Shown here: in pieces, positions 36,034 through 47,227 of the stretch | Numbering within the stretch: the stretch's first letter is position 1 | Layout: each line of letters starts with the position of its first letter | DNA from: Thalassomonas haliotis | GTDB lineage: Bacteria; Pseudomonadota; Gammaproteobacteria; Enterobacterales; Alteromonadaceae | Direction: 5' to 3' | NCBI RefSeq assembly: GCF_028657945.1 | Contig: NZ_CP059693.1 | Coordinates: forward strand, 5,146,001-5,210,000 | Length of the DNA stretch: 64,000 nt | Position numbers and translations under genes: made by a program | Notes under the pieces: generated by a model | What the model saw: the letters and a program-made list of their open reading frames with translations, nothing else | Told to the model about the DNA's origin: nothing | Database searches by the model: none

Positions 36034-39000
36034 TAGGCGCTCCTAGACGGTAATGCTTGATCCGAATGCAAAGGGGTTATATTGGTTTCCTGTGGCCCTC
36101 CCCCCTGCTCCTGCGGTTTTTTATCTTCGCCCATTCTCAGTAAGCTTGGGAATAAAACCAGGGTAAATATCGCACTTACCCCCATACCGCCGACGATAAC
36201 CGTTGCCAGGCCGCGGTATATTTCGCTGCCGACCCCGGGCATAGTCATCAGCGGTAACATGCCAAACAAGCTGGTTAATGTACTCATATAAACCGGACGG
36301 GCCCGCAGGCGCACCGCCTGGGCTACCGCCTGGGTTTTATCTAACCCCTGCCTTTGACCGTCGCGGGTTTGATCCACCAGCAAGATGGCATTATTTACCA
36401 CCAGGCCTAATAAAATAATAAAACCTATCATGGTCAGCAGATCCAGCGACTGGAAAGTCACCAGGTTAAGCAGGTTCAGGGCGATAACGCCACCGGCAAC
36501 CGCGAGCGGCATCACCAGCAATACCAGCAAACTGTCCTTGGCGGATTTAAATAAAGCGGTCATCAGTAAAAATAAAATGATCAGTGCCAGGGCAAAATTC
36601 TTGATCATATCATTGATAGCCGAAGCCATTTTATTGGCATTACCACTTAGCAGAATCGATGAATTGGCCGGCAGATCTTTATTCATCACAGGGATCACCT
36701 TATCGCTAAGCACTTTCAGGGCTTCTTCCAGCGACATATTGGCCGGCGGCGAGACCTGTAAACTGATAGTACGTTTACCGTCCACCCGCCTTAACTGGGT
36801 CGGACCCGCGGTACGGGTGATCTCGGTCAGCTCCCCTATGGTCTGGATACCGGCAAAAGGCGAATATACGGGTAAAGCCGCCAGTTCATCCGGGGTATGC
36901 CATTGCTCACCGCGCAGGATAACATTCACCCTGTCGTTGCCGTCAAAATATTCATTGATAAATAAACCGCTGGTATAGGCGCGGATAGCATTGGCAACAT
37001 CCTGACGGGTCAGGCCCGCCTGAGTGATACGTTGATCTTTAGGCACCAGTTTTAATTCCGGTTCGGCCAGGCTTAAACCGGGAATAGGAAAGGCCGTGGT
37101 GCCGGGCATATGCTCCTTGATGGCCGCGATACCGGCACCGGCGACCGCCATCAGGCTTTCAATATCCGGCCCTTTAATATCGATATCTACGGTGCGGCCG
37201 TTACCGCCGCCTGAAACATTGATCATCGACCCCCGGAACAAGAATACCTGGGTATCCGGTAAGTCATTAAGCACCTTGGTACGCACCACAGACATTAACT
37301 CTTCTACCCGGGTGGGATCATCGGAGTAAATAAAACCACCGGTGGAGCCAGCACCGTATGAATAGAAGTTATAACTTTTAATCTTAGGCAATTGCTCGCC
37401 GGACAAATAAGGCGCCAGACGTTCTTTTACCAGGTTAGCCAGTTCATGCTCAATAATCTCAACATTACCCCCGGGTGGAATATTCAAGCTGAAAAAGAAG
37501 CCGTCGATAGGCGCACGGGGCATAAAGTCGGTTTTTGGCATCAGCATCACGGCAACGGCTATTGAGCCCCCCACCAGTAAAGCAATCCAGGTACAACGTT
37601 TAATGGCACTATTGGTCAGCGCCATCACCAGATAAGTTAATTTGTCCCAGTAACCGGCGTAAGGATCGGCCTGCTCGCTGTCTTTTAACCAGAACTTACT
37701 GGCAATAGGCAAGACGGTAATGGCCGCCACCAGGGAAGCGATCACCGCAATCGATAAGGTCAGTGCCAGATCAGAGAATAACTGGCCTTCAATGCCTTCC
37801 ATAAAAAGAATAGGCAGGAAAATGGCGACACTGGTGGCGGTGGAAGCAAATAACGCCCCGGTCACCTGCAAGGTACCTTTCATCACCGCCTTGTGGTTAT
37901 CCAGTCCCTGGCTGCGAAAACGGACAATATTTTCCTGAACAATAATCGCGGCATCAAGCACCAGGCCGACCGAGAAGGCAAGACCCGCTAAAGAGATCAC
38001 ATTCAGGCTGCGGTCAAAAATACTCAGGGCAACAAAAGCCACCAGCAGGGAAATAGGAATAGTGGTGGCGATAATCAGGGTATTTTTCAGCCCCCGCAGG
38101 AACAGCCATAAAATAATCAGCGCCAGCAGAACCCCGAGTCCTAAATTGTTTTGCACTAGTTTCAGGGCATTGCGGATATGTACCGAGGAGTCAAAACTTA
38201 AGTCTATGGTCAGGCCGGCTTCTTTCATCGGCCCTTCATTGAGCTCTTTAATGGCAAGGTTTATTTCATCTAATAACGCCACGGTATTGGCGTCATTTTG
38301 CCGCTTAACGGTAAAATAATAGGCAGGCTGGCCGCTGCGCAAGTTAAAGCCAAAGCGGTCAACCAGGGTATTTTCCACGGTGGCAATATCTTTTAGGTAA
38401 ATAGGCCGGTTGCCACTATAGGCCACGATCATTTCGGTCAGGTTTTCTACACTGTATTTACCGGCAAAACGTACCGTATACTGCCTGCGCCCAACCTTGG
38501 CGGTACCGGCGGAAACATCGCTGGCACGGGCAACCGTGTTGCTGATATCACTGATGCTGATGCCTAAAGAAGCGGCACGCAAGGGATCAAAAGAAATCCT
38601 CAGTTCCCGCGGCCGGGAGCTGGCTAGATTCACCTGTCCCATACCCGGGATGCGGGCAAACCTGGGCTGAACCACATCTTCAATCAGCTTTTGGTAGTTT
38701 CCCAAATCAGTATCTGGATTATCCGGCAAGGTTTTGATCATTAACGAAGCGGTATTAGGACCTCCCTGACCGCCGCCGGCAGAAACCACAGGCTCTATCG
38801 CATCTAAAGGTAAAGGGGGCACCTGGTTGAGGTTATTGATCACATCCAGCATTGCCCTTTGCATATCGGCGCCGACATCAAAGGTCAAAGTAATATTGCC
38901 AAAGCCGCGCTGAATGCTGGTAGTAACCTTAGTAACCCCCTGAGTGTTTTTCACAACATTCTCAATGGGTTCTATGATCACTGATTCCATTTCTTCCGGC

Positions 39001-39164
39001 GCAGCGCTACGCCAACCTGTACTGATGGTGATTTGTGGTTGTTCGATATCCGGCGTTAGCTGGATCGGCAGTTTAAAAACACTTAACAGGCCAAAGACCA
39101 TGACCAGGGCAACGATAACAATCACCGCAGCCGGGTTTTTTAAAGCTGTTCGGGTAAGATTCAT
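36033..39164 (-). CDS. RND efflux inner-membrane transporter, AcrB-type
   Basis: 1043-residue proton-driven exporter of the hydrophobe/amphiphile RND family with the expected 12 helices and two large periplasmic loops. Helix 4 reads GLVLDAAIIVQENI: AcrB has two Asp here (D407, D408), and only the first is kept. Helix 10 reads GLVVNNAILLVDQ, where AcrB has Lys940. So two of the usual proton-relay residues are replaced, which marks a divergent subgroup rather than a close AcrB orthologue. The substrate cannot be read from sequence. First gene of the two-gene operon. Confidence 0.93.
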   Translation of the reverse strand: MNLTRTALKNPAAVIVIVALVMVFGLLSVFKLPIQLTPDIEQPQITISTGWRSAAPEEMESVIIEPIENVVKNTQGVTKVTTSIQRGFGNITLTFDVGADMQRAMLDVINNLNQVPPLPLDAIEPVVSAGGGQGGPNTASLMIKTLPDNPDTDLGNYQKLIEDVVQPRFARIPGMGQVNLASSRPRELRISFDPLRAASLGISISDISNTVARASDVSAGTAKVGRRQYTVRFAGKYSVENLTEMIVAYSGNRPIYLKDIATVENTLVDRFGFNLRSGQPAYYFTVKRQNDANTVALLDEINLAIKELNEGPMKEAGLTIDLSFDSSVHIRNALKLVQNNLGLGVLLALIILWLFLRGLKNTLIIATTIPISLLVAFVALSIFDRSLNVISLAGLAFSVGLVLDAAIIVQENIVRFRSQGLDNHKAVMKGTLQVTGALFASTATSVAIFLPILFMEGIEGQLFSDLALTLSIAVIASLVAAITVLPIASKFWLKDSEQADPYAGYWDKLTYLVMALTNSAIKRCTWIALLVGGSIAVAVMLMPKTDFMPRAPIDGFFFSLNIPPGGNVEIIEHELANLVKERLAPYLSGEQLPKIKSYNFYSYGAGSTGGFIYSDDPTRVEELMSVVRTKVLNDLPDTQVFLFRGSMINVSGGGNGRTVDIDIKGPDIESLMAVAGAGIAAIKEHMPGTTAFPIPGLSLAEPELKLVPKDQRITQAGLTRQDVANAIRAYTSGLFINEYFDGNDRVNVILRGEQWHTPDELAALPVYSPFAGIQTIGELTEITRTAGPTQLRRVDGKRTISLQVSPPANMSLEEALKVLSDKVIPVMNKDLPANSSILLSGNANKMASAINDMIKNFALALIILFLLMTALFKSAKDSLLVLLVMPLAVAGGVIALNLLNLVTFQSLDLLTMIGFIILLGLVVNNAILLVDQTRDGQRQGLDKTQAVAQAVRLRARPVYMSTLTSLFGMLPLMTMPGVGSEIYRGLATVIVGGMGVSAIFTLVLFPSLLRMGEDKKPQEQGGGPQETNITPLHSDQALPSRSA

Positions 39165-39390
39165 TATTAATTCTCAAATCTATCATCTGCTTGCGATTAT
39201 ATAAAAAGCTGGGATAGACTTTCGAAAAAACAGGTTGAACGGCATTAATTCTACGGTGAAAATAAACTCTGTAACAAAGGGTTACAAATAGAATTAATCA
39301 ACAACATTAACAGTATTATCCCTAATGACATGATCAGATGTGTCGATAACCTTATCAGTATTAGCCATAATCTTGCTGATAACCAGCTCC

Positions 39391-39408
39391 CGGCGGTGCA
39401 AACCGCCG
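39391..39408. terminator. GC-rich hairpin downstream of tldD
   Basis: CGGCGGT and ACCGCCG with a GCAA loop, about 25 bp past the tldD stop. No clear T-run follows, so it is a possible end of the mre-tldD transcript. Confidence 0.4.
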
Positions 39409-39432
39409 AAAGTCTGGATAAAAGGGGTTAAA

Positions 39433-40872
39433 CTACTGGGTGCCGCCTATGGTCATTTCATCAATTTTTAAGGTCGGCTGACCAACACCAACCGGTACGC
39501 TTTGTCCGTCTTTGCCGCAAATCCCCACCCCGGCATCAAGCTTAAGATCATTGCCTACCATGCTGACATTTTTCATCGCCTCCGGGCCGCTGCCGATCAG
39601 GGTAGCGCCTTTGACCGGCGAGGTAATTTCACCGTTTTCAATCATATAAGCTTCCGAGCTGGTAAAAACAAACTTACCTGAGGTAATATCCACCTGGCCG
39701 CCGGCAAAATTCGGCGCATAAATGCCTTTTTTCACCGACTTGATAATATCTTGTGGCGTATGCTCACCGCCCAGCATATAGGTATTGGTCATTCTCGGCA
39801 TAGGCAAATGGGCATAAGACTCACGTCGGCCGTTGCCCGTGGCTTTTACTCCCATTAAGGCGGCATTATGTTTATCCTGCATATAACCTTTTAAGATGCC
39901 TTTTTCGATCAAGACATTATATTGCCCCGGCGTGCCTTCATCATCAATATTGACCGAGCCCCTGCGGTTACTTATAGTGCCGTCATCAACGATAGTGCAG
40001 AGTTCTGACGTTACCTGCTGGCCAACCTTGCCGGAGAAAGCCGAAGAACCTTTACGGTTAAAGTCCCCTTCCAGGCCGTGACCCACTGCTTCATGTAATA
40101 ATACCCCCGGCCAACCGGCCCCTAAAACAACGGGTAAATTGCCAGCCGGGGCTTCGATCGCCACCAAATTTACCAATGCCTGGCGCACCGCTTCTTCGGC
40201 ATAAGCCAGATAACGGGCCTTGCCGTTTTCTACTTCAAAAAAGTAACTATAATCGGTACGGGCGCCGCCGCCTGAGCTGGCACGTTCACGTTTGCCGTTT
40301 TCTTCTACCAGCACAGAGCAGTTCAGGCGCACCAAGGGCCTTATGTCCGTGCCGTAGGTACCGTCGGTTGCCGCCACCAGCACTTTTTCATATACGCCGG
40401 ATAAATTGACTATGACCTGCTGTACCCGTTTATCCGTGGCGCGGGCATGGGCTTCTACCTCATGCATCAGGCTGATTTTCTGCTCCTGGCTTAAACTTGA
40501 TAACGGCTCTACCGCGGCATAGGTCAGGATAGGACTTTGCCGCTTAAATGCCTGAACCGTAGCGCTTTGACCGCTGTGAGCTATGCCCTTGGCGGCATCG
40601 GCAGCCAGCTGCAATGCCCGCTCAGAAATATCATCGGAATAGGAAAAGCCGGTTTTCTCGCCGGAGATTGCCCTGACGCCAACACCACGTTCAATATTAT
40701 AAGAGCCTTCCCTGACAATACCGTCTTCTAACATCCAGGATTCATGCTGGCTTGCCTGAAAATACAAATCGGCATAATCAATTTGTTTTTGCTGAAAGCT
40801 TTCCAGGATTTTGGTTAACACGGCTTCATCAATCTGACTATCGCCTAAGAGCTCCTGCTCAACATTATTCAT
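39433..40872 (-). CDS. tldD: Metalloprotease TldD
   Basis: Zinc peptidase that works with TldE/PmbA on unfolded or modified peptides such as microcins and the CcdA antitoxin. The HExxxH site lies in [23 protein letters not shown]. Other landmarks are [17 protein letters not shown] and [15 protein letters not shown] at the very end. 479 residues, normal. Last gene of the mreB-to-tldD cluster; it overlaps the amidase gene by eight bases. Confidence 0.96.
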   Translation of the reverse strand: MNNVEQELLGDSQIDEAVLTKILESFQQKQIDYADLYFQASQHESWMLEDGIVREGSYNIERGVGVRAISGEKTGFSYSDDISERALQLAADAAKGIAHSGQSATVQAFKRQSPILTYAAVEPLSSLSQEQKISLMHEVEAHARATDKRVQQVIVNLSGVYEKVLVAATDGTYGTDIRPLVRLNCSVLVEENGKRERASSGGGARTDYSYFFEVENGKARYLAYAEEAVRQALVNLVAIEAPAGNLPVVLGAGWPGVLLHEAVGHGLEGDFNRKGSSAFSGKVGQQVTSELCTIVDDGTISNRRGSVNIDDEGTPGQYNVLIEKGILKGYMQDKHNAALMGVKATGNGRRESYAHLPMPRMTNTYMLGGEHTPQDIIKSVKKGIYAPNFAGGQVDITSGKFVFTSSEAYMIENGEITSPVKGATLIGSGPEAMKNVSMVGNDLKLDAGVGICGKDGQSVPVGVGQPTLKIDEMTIGGTQ

Positions 40873-41701
40873 AAGACATCAACTCTGTTTTAAATTGGTT
40901 ATGCTCAGACACTGGAATGCTTTGACGCACCTTAACCAGTTCCTCACTTGAATATTCGGCTGTCGCCACGCCTGTGCCGGTTTCCAGGGAAGATAACACC
41001 TCTCCCCAGGGGCTGATAATCATGCTATGGCCCCAGGTTTCCCGGCCATTTTTATGTACGCCTTCCTGGTTCGCCGCCACGATAAAGACCTGATTTTCAA
41101 TGGCCCTGGCCCGCAGCAGGGTCTGCCAGTGCGCTTTGCCCGTAACCCGGGTAAAAGCACTGGGTACGGTAATAATATCGGCGCCGCGGCACCTGAGCTG
41201 GCGATATAGTTCCGGGAAACGTAAATCATAACAAACCGACAAACCGACACTGGCAAAAGGGGTCTTGACCACTTCTACCGATTTACCCGCCTGGGTATAT
41301 TTAGATTCAAAATAATGCTTTTCGTTATCCTGGACATGCACGTCAAATAAATGAATTTTATCATAGCGCCCCAACTGTTCGCCCTGCGGGGAAAAAACAC
41401 AACTGCTGTTGGTAAATTTATCCCCCTGCTGAGTTAAGCTCGGTATGGTGCCCCCCACCAGGTGTACCCGATACTTCTCCGCCAGCTTTGCCAGTCCCAG
41501 GCGTAATGCACCGTTATCTGCGGTATCTTTTGCCAGGGTCAACTGATCAACATCCCGGGCGCCAAAAAATAAACAACACTCGGGCACGACCACCAAATGC
41601 TGCTCGGCAATTTCCAGTAACTGTAACTGCTGCTCTATGGCATCCAGGTTGGCATTAACATCCGGTACTGAGCATAACTGAACTGCTGATAATTTAACCA
41701 T
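40865..41701 (-). CDS. Nitrilase-family carbon-nitrogen hydrolase (Nit1-like)
   Basis: Member of the nitrilase superfamily, closest in layout to deaminated-glutathione amidases (Nit1/YbeM type). The catalytic triad is visible: Glu in VVPECCLF, Lys in YDKIHLFDV and Cys in [16 protein letters not shown]. 278 residues. The position between yhdP and tldD with eight-base overlaps on both sides is a common gammaproteobacterial arrangement. Likely a metabolite-repair enzyme; the exact substrate is inferred. Confidence 0.9.
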   Translation of the reverse strand: MVKLSAVQLCSVPDVNANLDAIEQQLQLLEIAEQHLVVVPECCLFFGARDVDQLTLAKDTADNGALRLGLAKLAEKYRVHLVGGTIPSLTQQGDKFTNSSCVFSPQGEQLGRYDKIHLFDVHVQDNEKHYFESKYTQAGKSVEVVKTPFASVGLSVCYDLRFPELYRQLRCRGADIITVPSAFTRVTGKAHWQTLLRARAIENQVFIVAANQEGVHKNGRETWGHSMIISPWGEVLSSLETGTGVATAEYSSEELVKVRQSIPVSEHNQFKTELMSYE

Positions 41702-44700
41702 CGATTTCCTTCGCTTGTTGTAAATAGTTTATCGGAAGTTTCTTCCCCTGGCCGTCTGGTTTTTTCTTGCCACTCACTTCGGGGGTGACCCCGGGTGTCT
41801 CAATGATCTTCGGCGGTGTTGAACGGCCAACGCTAATATCCTTGGTTTTGCGGTCTACCACCTGCAAGTCCGGCTCGGTGATACTGCCGGTTAATTCGAA
41901 ATTAAGCTCAGACACCACCTTAGAAGTAAATACCTCATCTATGGCAATACCGGCTAAAAAGGTCACCGGATTCAAGGTAGCAATCCAGGCCAATACCGGC
42001 AAACTCGATGTCAGGTTCGGCTTATAGGACATACGGTAGTCCAGCAGTTCTTCGCCAAGACGGGTATTGCCCTTCATGGTCAAATCACCCGCCGTCCCTT
42101 TCATCATAGTATTATCTGTGTATAACACCCCTTGTTCTATATGAAAATCTCCTTTGATTTCACTATAGAAAACACCGTCGCTGAAGATATCGCGAAAATC
42201 CAAAGTCAGTTTGCGCACCAGCGACTGCAGGCTCAGTACCGACAGGATACGTAAACCTTTGTCGCTGACATCCGCCAGGTAGCCGTCGTCTATCCTGGCG
42301 GAGACATCACCGTTAAGCTGCTGCAAAGCATAGTTTTGCGGTCCCCCCGGCCAGTTGGCGGTAAATTCAAGTTTACCGCCGCTGTCTTTAATGATCGAAG
42401 CAAATCCCAGCTTTTCAATTTCATGCTCAACATCCTTAGTGGCAAACAAACCGCTCATTTTCGTCTCTGAACCGGTCTGATTATGGGTCCACTGCCCTTC
42501 CAGGGTCAGCCGGGTTTTATCACGCCGCGAAACAAAATTTTTCAGTTCGATAACATCATCCCGGCTATGGCTTATTTCAAAATCCAATTCACCGAAATCC
42601 AGGTCGTCAAGACGGCAGGCATCGCAATGCACCCGCATCGGCGGTACATTGGCAAAAATAATATCATTTTCGGCGCTGATACTTGCCACATTTTGCTCTG
42701 CGCTTTCCTGCTCGGCTGTGGCCGTTTTCAGGTTCAAAAAGTCCGCATCTATATCTATCCCCTGGGCATACCAGTCGGGATAAAACTTAATCTGTCCCCG
42801 GGCTTCTTTGGCATTAAGCTGCAGCAACCACCAGTTATCCTGATCCAGCAGGTTAAAAGAAACCTCGGTTAATGCCTGGCCGACAATATCTAAACTGCCG
42901 ACAGAGCCGCGGATACGTTCAGGTTGTGCCAACAGACTATGTCCTCCATCCGCAGCGGATTCTGTATCTAAACTGTCGAGGATATCTAAAATCAAGGGTT
43001 GCCATTGACTGACCTTGGCCTGATCTAATTTGGCGGTAATATGGAAGCCGTCCATGGGTAAGAGCATGGTTTCATCTCCCAACACCAAATGGGCACGGGA
43101 GAATTGTGCCTGCTCATGGTTGAGCACGCCGTAAAAGCTCAGTTGTTCGCCAAAATTCGCATTGATGGTTGACTGGTTAAGCTGCCCGGAGACTTTAGCG
43201 CTAAAAGCGGTCCGCTCAGTCTCAGCCAGGGAAAAGGGATCCGGCAGCATCAGTTCGGTAGCAGCCATATCCGAAGCTAAATTAAAATCATAGGAAAAGC
43301 CGCCGTCATGATGCATGTTTAATGACAGATCCCCCTGCCAAACCAGGGCGCCGCCGCCATATTTATTAAGCTCTGACGGCAATTGTTTTAGCCAGAGTTT
43401 ATCCTGCCAGTTGGCATCGATATCAATTTTCGTATGGTAATACTCGGATTTATCCGCCGCCGCTACCTTAAGGCTCAGGGGTAAGCCGCGCCAGTTCAGG
43501 GCCAGCTTATCTATAGCCAGCACATCATTTGCAAACGTTAGCCGGCCATTGACACCGGTAAAATCCATCTCAGGAGCCTGCAGGGCAATACGGTTATCGG
43601 CAAAGTCCACCACACCGCTGGCCAGGGTTTCGTCCGGTTTTTGCAACGGAATGCTCAGGGAGAACTCCCCGGAAACCGGCCCGGAAACCACAAGTTGTTC
43701 CAAAGTAGCCCCTACCGTGTCTTTCATCGGACTTAACAGCATCAATTCAGTAACGGCTTCAGGTGAGACTTGGTTTATCGGGGCATCGACCGTTAATAAC
43801 TGCTCTTTTGACAAGCTCTTGATCTCGGCTTCAACCCCGGTGACATTCACCCCGGTCAGCTCACCGCCGCGTGCCGTAATCAACATGCTGTCATTGGTAA
43901 AATTCAGGTTGGCGGAAAAATCGGTAATTGCCGGCCATGCGGGATCAAATTGAAAACGTGCTTGCTCCAGTTCGGCATCTACGGTAAAAATACCGCTATG
44001 TCCGTCGACCGGACCGGTAAAAGGGAATCCCCGCAGCGGCCCGTTAAATAATACCGAGGCCTGGGGAATAAGCCCGGAGATTATCCCTTCATTAAGATAA
44101 GCCACCAGATCTGTGCCCATCAGCAAATGGGGATAATAATACCGGACATTGGCGGCATCAACATTCTCTACCGATGCCAGCAGCGACATGGTCACGGGTT
44201 TATCCTCCAATCCCGCTAATGCCAACTCGCCGGACAATTCCACTTCCGGTGAAACCAAGCGAATATCTTGCGCGTTAAGCTGCCAGCCATTATCGCTCAT
44301 GTCGGCAAAAACAGAAGCTGTCAAACTGTCATAGGGAATGGCGCGCGGGAAGTGCTGTCGGAAGTCCAGGGTGCCGCCGCTGGCATGAATATCCAGTTGC
44401 AGCTGCTGATCTGCCAGCAAGACAGAACCCGAGGCATGTTTTATTCCCGGGATGCCTGAGCCGTACTCAGTGCTGATATCATTAAAATCCGCCACCAGTT
44501 GCAGCTTGTCACTTTGCTTTTGCAGATAGATATCCGTTAACCTGCCTTCAGGTGCCATTTCAGCGATCAATTGGTTCACTTCTTCACTGTCCACCAGCAA
44601 AGAAGAAAAGTGTCTCAGTCCGGACAAATCCACATAGGAGAGATAGGTAAACAGGTTGGAGCCCAGCTTTTGCGCCTGCACGGTAAAAGGTGCTAACGTC

Positions 44701-45662
44701 TGCTGATCGATACTCAGCTGCAGCGGTGACGACTGCAAACTGAACTGGTTAAAGTTATTGAGGTCGGTGGCAAAAAACTGCCCTTCGCTGATGGCCAGTT
44801 GATGACTAACCTGCTTGTCCTGCCAGCTGATTTCATTATCCCCCAGCACCAGCTGTAGCTGGCTGGCAGCACCATTTTTTACCGTCAGCCAGGCATTAAA
44901 GTTTAACACCGAGTCGGTTTGATCTATCTCGGTTGCCAGTACATCGGCGAGCCAGGGGGTAATATTCACCTGGTTGGCGGCCAGGAAAATCTGCCCGGAC
45001 ATTTCGGAGCTGTCGCTGCCGTTGATATCGAGCCGCACTTTTAAATTATTTGAAGTAATGCCGTCGAGGATCACATCCCCTTTTGCCTGGTGGCGGCTGT
45101 CTTTATTGAGCCAGTCAAGGTAACTGATCAAAAAGGTACTGCTGTGCTCCCGGGTTTGTAAAATAATCTGGGAATTGCGCAAAGAAAAACGTTCTATCTG
45201 CTCAAGAAACAAATCGGCTAATCTGCCTATTTCCTGGGGTTCACTGTTATTGTCCTGCTGCTCCAGCAGTAACTCGGGATCTACCACCACCTTGGCTCCC
45301 GCCAGGGTAAAGTCATGGGTGATTAATTGCCGGGCGCGGATACTGGCCCAGAAATCCAGATGGATATCGATATTCTTGATAAAAACATTCACGGCATCCG
45401 ATTGCAGCAAACTAACATTGTTCGCCACTAGCACAGGTCCCAGTCCCTGCCAGTCCATGGATAAGCTGCCGATTAAAATCTGGCTCTGATAGGTGTCGCT
45501 CAGGTATTCCTGAAAGTTTTGCCGGTAGTTATGGGCATAGGGCAACATAAGGCGCAAGGCACTGATCACAACCGCAATCAGCACCAGCAGAACCGCGACA
45601 GTTTTATACAGGCGATTCAACCAAAGATTTAATACCTTTGAAACACTCAAACTTTTAGGCAC
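41694..45662 (-). CDS. yhdP: AsmA-like envelope protein YhdP
   Basis: Very large (1322-residue) bridge protein of the AsmA-like family; in E. coli YhdP, with TamB and YdbH, moves phospholipids between inner and outer membranes. One N-terminal membrane helix (about 20-45) anchors a long periplasmic beta-rich body, and the conserved C-terminal segment includes LTLDFRDIFSDGVFYSEIKGDF and LAWIATLNPVTFLAG. The start is GTG (no in-frame ATG nearby), with AATAGG just upstream. It lies between rng and the amidase gene. Confidence 0.95.
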   Translation of the reverse strand: MPKSLSVSKVLNLWLNRLYKTVAVLLVLIAVVISALRLMLPYAHNYRQNFQEYLSDTYQSQILIGSLSMDWQGLGPVLVANNVSLLQSDAVNVFIKNIDIHLDFWASIRARQLITHDFTLAGAKVVVDPELLLEQQDNNSEPQEIGRLADLFLEQIERFSLRNSQIILQTREHSSTFLISYLDWLNKDSRHQAKGDVILDGITSNNLKVRLDINGSDSSEMSGQIFLAANQVNITPWLADVLATEIDQTDSVLNFNAWLTVKNGAASQLQLVLGDNEISWQDKQVSHQLAISEGQFFATDLNNFNQFSLQSSPLQLSIDQQTLAPFTVQAQKLGSNLFTYLSYVDLSGLRHFSSLLVDSEEVNQLIAEMAPEGRLTDIYLQKQSDKLQLVADFNDISTEYGSGIPGIKHASGSVLLADQQLQLDIHASGGTLDFRQHFPRAIPYDSLTASVFADMSDNGWQLNAQDIRLVSPEVELSGELALAGLEDKPVTMSLLASVENVDAANVRYYYPHLLMGTDLVAYLNEGIISGLIPQASVLFNGPLRGFPFTGPVDGHSGIFTVDAELEQARFQFDPAWPAITDFSANLNFTNDSMLITARGGELTGVNVTGVEAEIKSLSKEQLLTVDAPINQVSPEAVTELMLLSPMKDTVGATLEQLVVSGPVSGEFSLSIPLQKPDETLASGVVDFADNRIALQAPEMDFTGVNGRLTFANDVLAIDKLALNWRGLPLSLKVAAADKSEYYHTKIDIDANWQDKLWLKQLPSELNKYGGGALVWQGDLSLNMHHDGGFSYDFNLASDMAATELMLPDPFSLAETERTAFSAKVSGQLNQSTINANFGEQLSFYGVLNHEQAQFSRAHLVLGDETMLLPMDGFHITAKLDQAKVSQWQPLILDILDSLDTESAADGGHSLLAQPERIRGSVGSLDIVGQALTEVSFNLLDQDNWWLLQLNAKEARGQIKFYPDWYAQGIDIDADFLNLKTATAEQESAEQNVASISAENDIIFANVPPMRVHCDACRLDDLDFGELDFEISHSRDDVIELKNFVSRRDKTRLTLEGQWTHNQTGSETKMSGLFATKDVEHEIEKLGFASIIKDSGGKLEFTANWPGGPQNYALQQLNGDVSARIDDGYLADVSDKGLRILSVLSLQSLVRKLTLDFRDIFSDGVFYSEIKGDFHIEQGVLYTDNTMMKGTAGDLTMKGNTRLGEELLDYRMSYKPNLTSSLPVLAWIATLNPVTFLAGIAIDEVFTSKVVSELNFELTGSITEPDLQVVDRKTKDISVGRSTPPKIIETPGVTPEVSGKKKPDGQGKKLPINYLQQAKEIDG

Positions 45663-45752
45663 CCTATTAACATTTCACAATTTTTTCAAAAACCACACAT
45701 AGGACATGGCCCAAATGGTGGTAACACTCCCTATTTTACACGATAACGGCGA

Positions 45753-47219
45753 TCACATCATGATGACATCAAATTGTTCCTGATTGTACATAGGCTCGGT
45801 CTGTACTTTGATCAGCTTACCGATAAAGACTTCCAACTCAGCCAGGTTATGGTATTCATCATTAACCAGGAACTCACTCACCTGGGACGAAGCATAAACG
45901 ATAAACTTATCCGCATCATAAGCCCGGTTGACCCGGACAATTTCCCGCAAAATTTCAAAGCAAACGGTTTCCACGGTTTTTAAATTTCCCCGGCCTGAGC
46001 AGACACTGCATTCGCTGCACAGAACATGCTCCAGGCTTTCCCGTGTGCGTTTGCGGGTCATTTCCACCAACCCCAGGGAAGAAAAACCATGCACGCTGAA
46101 TTTGACCTTATCCTTGGACATGGCCAGCTCCAGGCTATGCAATACCCTGTGCTTGTGTTCTTCGCTGTTCATATCGATAAAATCGATAATAATGATGCCG
46201 CCAAGGTTGCGCAGCCTTAACTGGCGCGCTATCGCCTGGGTTGCTTCGATATTGGTACTGAAAATCGTTTCTTCCAGGTTGCGGTGCCCGACATAGGCCC
46301 CGGTATTGATATCTATGGTGGTCATGGCTTCTGTTTGATCGATAATCAAAGAGCCGCCGGACTTAAGTTCAATTTTCCTGTGCAAGGCCCGCTGAATTTC
46401 CCGTTCGGCATCAAACAAGTCAAAAATGGGCCTTTCCCCCGGGTAATACTCCAGCACCGAAGTAAGTTCAGGGACAAATTCCCGGGTGAAGTCCGCCAGC
46501 TGATCAAAACTTAGTTTAGAGTCGATGCGAATACGCTCCAGCGAAATGCCTACCACATCCCGGATCACCCTAAATGCCAGGGATAAATCCTGGTACAGGG
46601 CGGTTTTGACCACTTTCCTTTGCTTTCGTTCCTGAATCTTTTCCCAGACGCGACGCAAAAATTCGGCATCATGTTTTAAATCCGGCTCTTCTGCACCTTC
46701 TGCCGCGGTTCTGACAATAAAACCATGCTGGTCATCGCAATATTCGCTGACTATGCCCTTTAAGCGGTTCCTTTCATTGATATCTTCAATACGCTGGGAA
46801 ATCCCGGCATGGTGGGCCCCCGGCATCAATACCAGGTAACGGGATGCTATGGTGAGATCTGTGGTTAGCCGGGCGCCTTTGGTACCCAGGGGATCTTTCA
46901 CCACCTGCACCATCAGATACTGGCCTTCATGCACTAAAGTTCGGATATCCGGCACCTGCTCATTTTCGTTGTCGTTTTTTGCGGTGATCAGTTTCGAATT
47001 GATATCCGAGGCATGTAAAAATGCCGCTTTATCGAGATTGATATCAATAAACGCCGCCTGCATCCCGGGCAAGACCCGGATCACTTTGCCCAAATAAATA
47101 TTACCTACCAAACCCCGCCTGGCTTCCCGCTCGACGTGTACTTCCTGGAGCACCCCATTTTCAATCAGGGCAACCCGGGTTTCGCTCGGGGTCACATTAA
47201 CCAGTAACTCTGCGCTCAT
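45753..47219 (-). CDS. rng: Ribonuclease G
   Basis: Endoribonuclease of the RNase E/G family that matures 16S rRNA 5' ends and contributes to mRNA decay. 488 residues, without the long C-terminal scaffold of RNase E. It has an S1 domain (about 35-120), the catalytic aspartates in TTIDINTGAYVG and IIIDFIDMNSEEH, and the zinc-link cysteines CSECSVCSGRG. The start is eight bases after the maf stop. Confidence 0.97.
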   Translation of the reverse strand: MSAELLVNVTPSETRVALIENGVLQEVHVEREARRGLVGNIYLGKVIRVLPGMQAAFIDINLDKAAFLHASDINSKLITAKNDNENEQVPDIRTLVHEGQYLMVQVVKDPLGTKGARLTTDLTIASRYLVLMPGAHHAGISQRIEDINERNRLKGIVSEYCDDQHGFIVRTAAEGAEEPDLKHDAEFLRRVWEKIQERKQRKVVKTALYQDLSLAFRVIRDVVGISLERIRIDSKLSFDQLADFTREFVPELTSVLEYYPGERPIFDLFDAEREIQRALHRKIELKSGGSLIIDQTEAMTTIDINTGAYVGHRNLEETIFSTNIEATQAIARQLRLRNLGGIIIIDFIDMNSEEHKHRVLHSLELAMSKDKVKFSVHGFSSLGLVEMTRKRTRESLEHVLCSECSVCSGRGNLKTVETVCFEILREIVRVNRAYDADKFIVYASSQVSEFLVNDEYHNLAELEVFIGKLIKVQTEPMYNQEQFDVIMM

Positions 47220-47227
47220 CTTGAACC

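Noticed and set aside
36385-36978. 197-codon plus-strand open frame opposite the RND transporter
   Set aside because: Antisense shadow of a conserved membrane protein gene, with no protein-like pattern.
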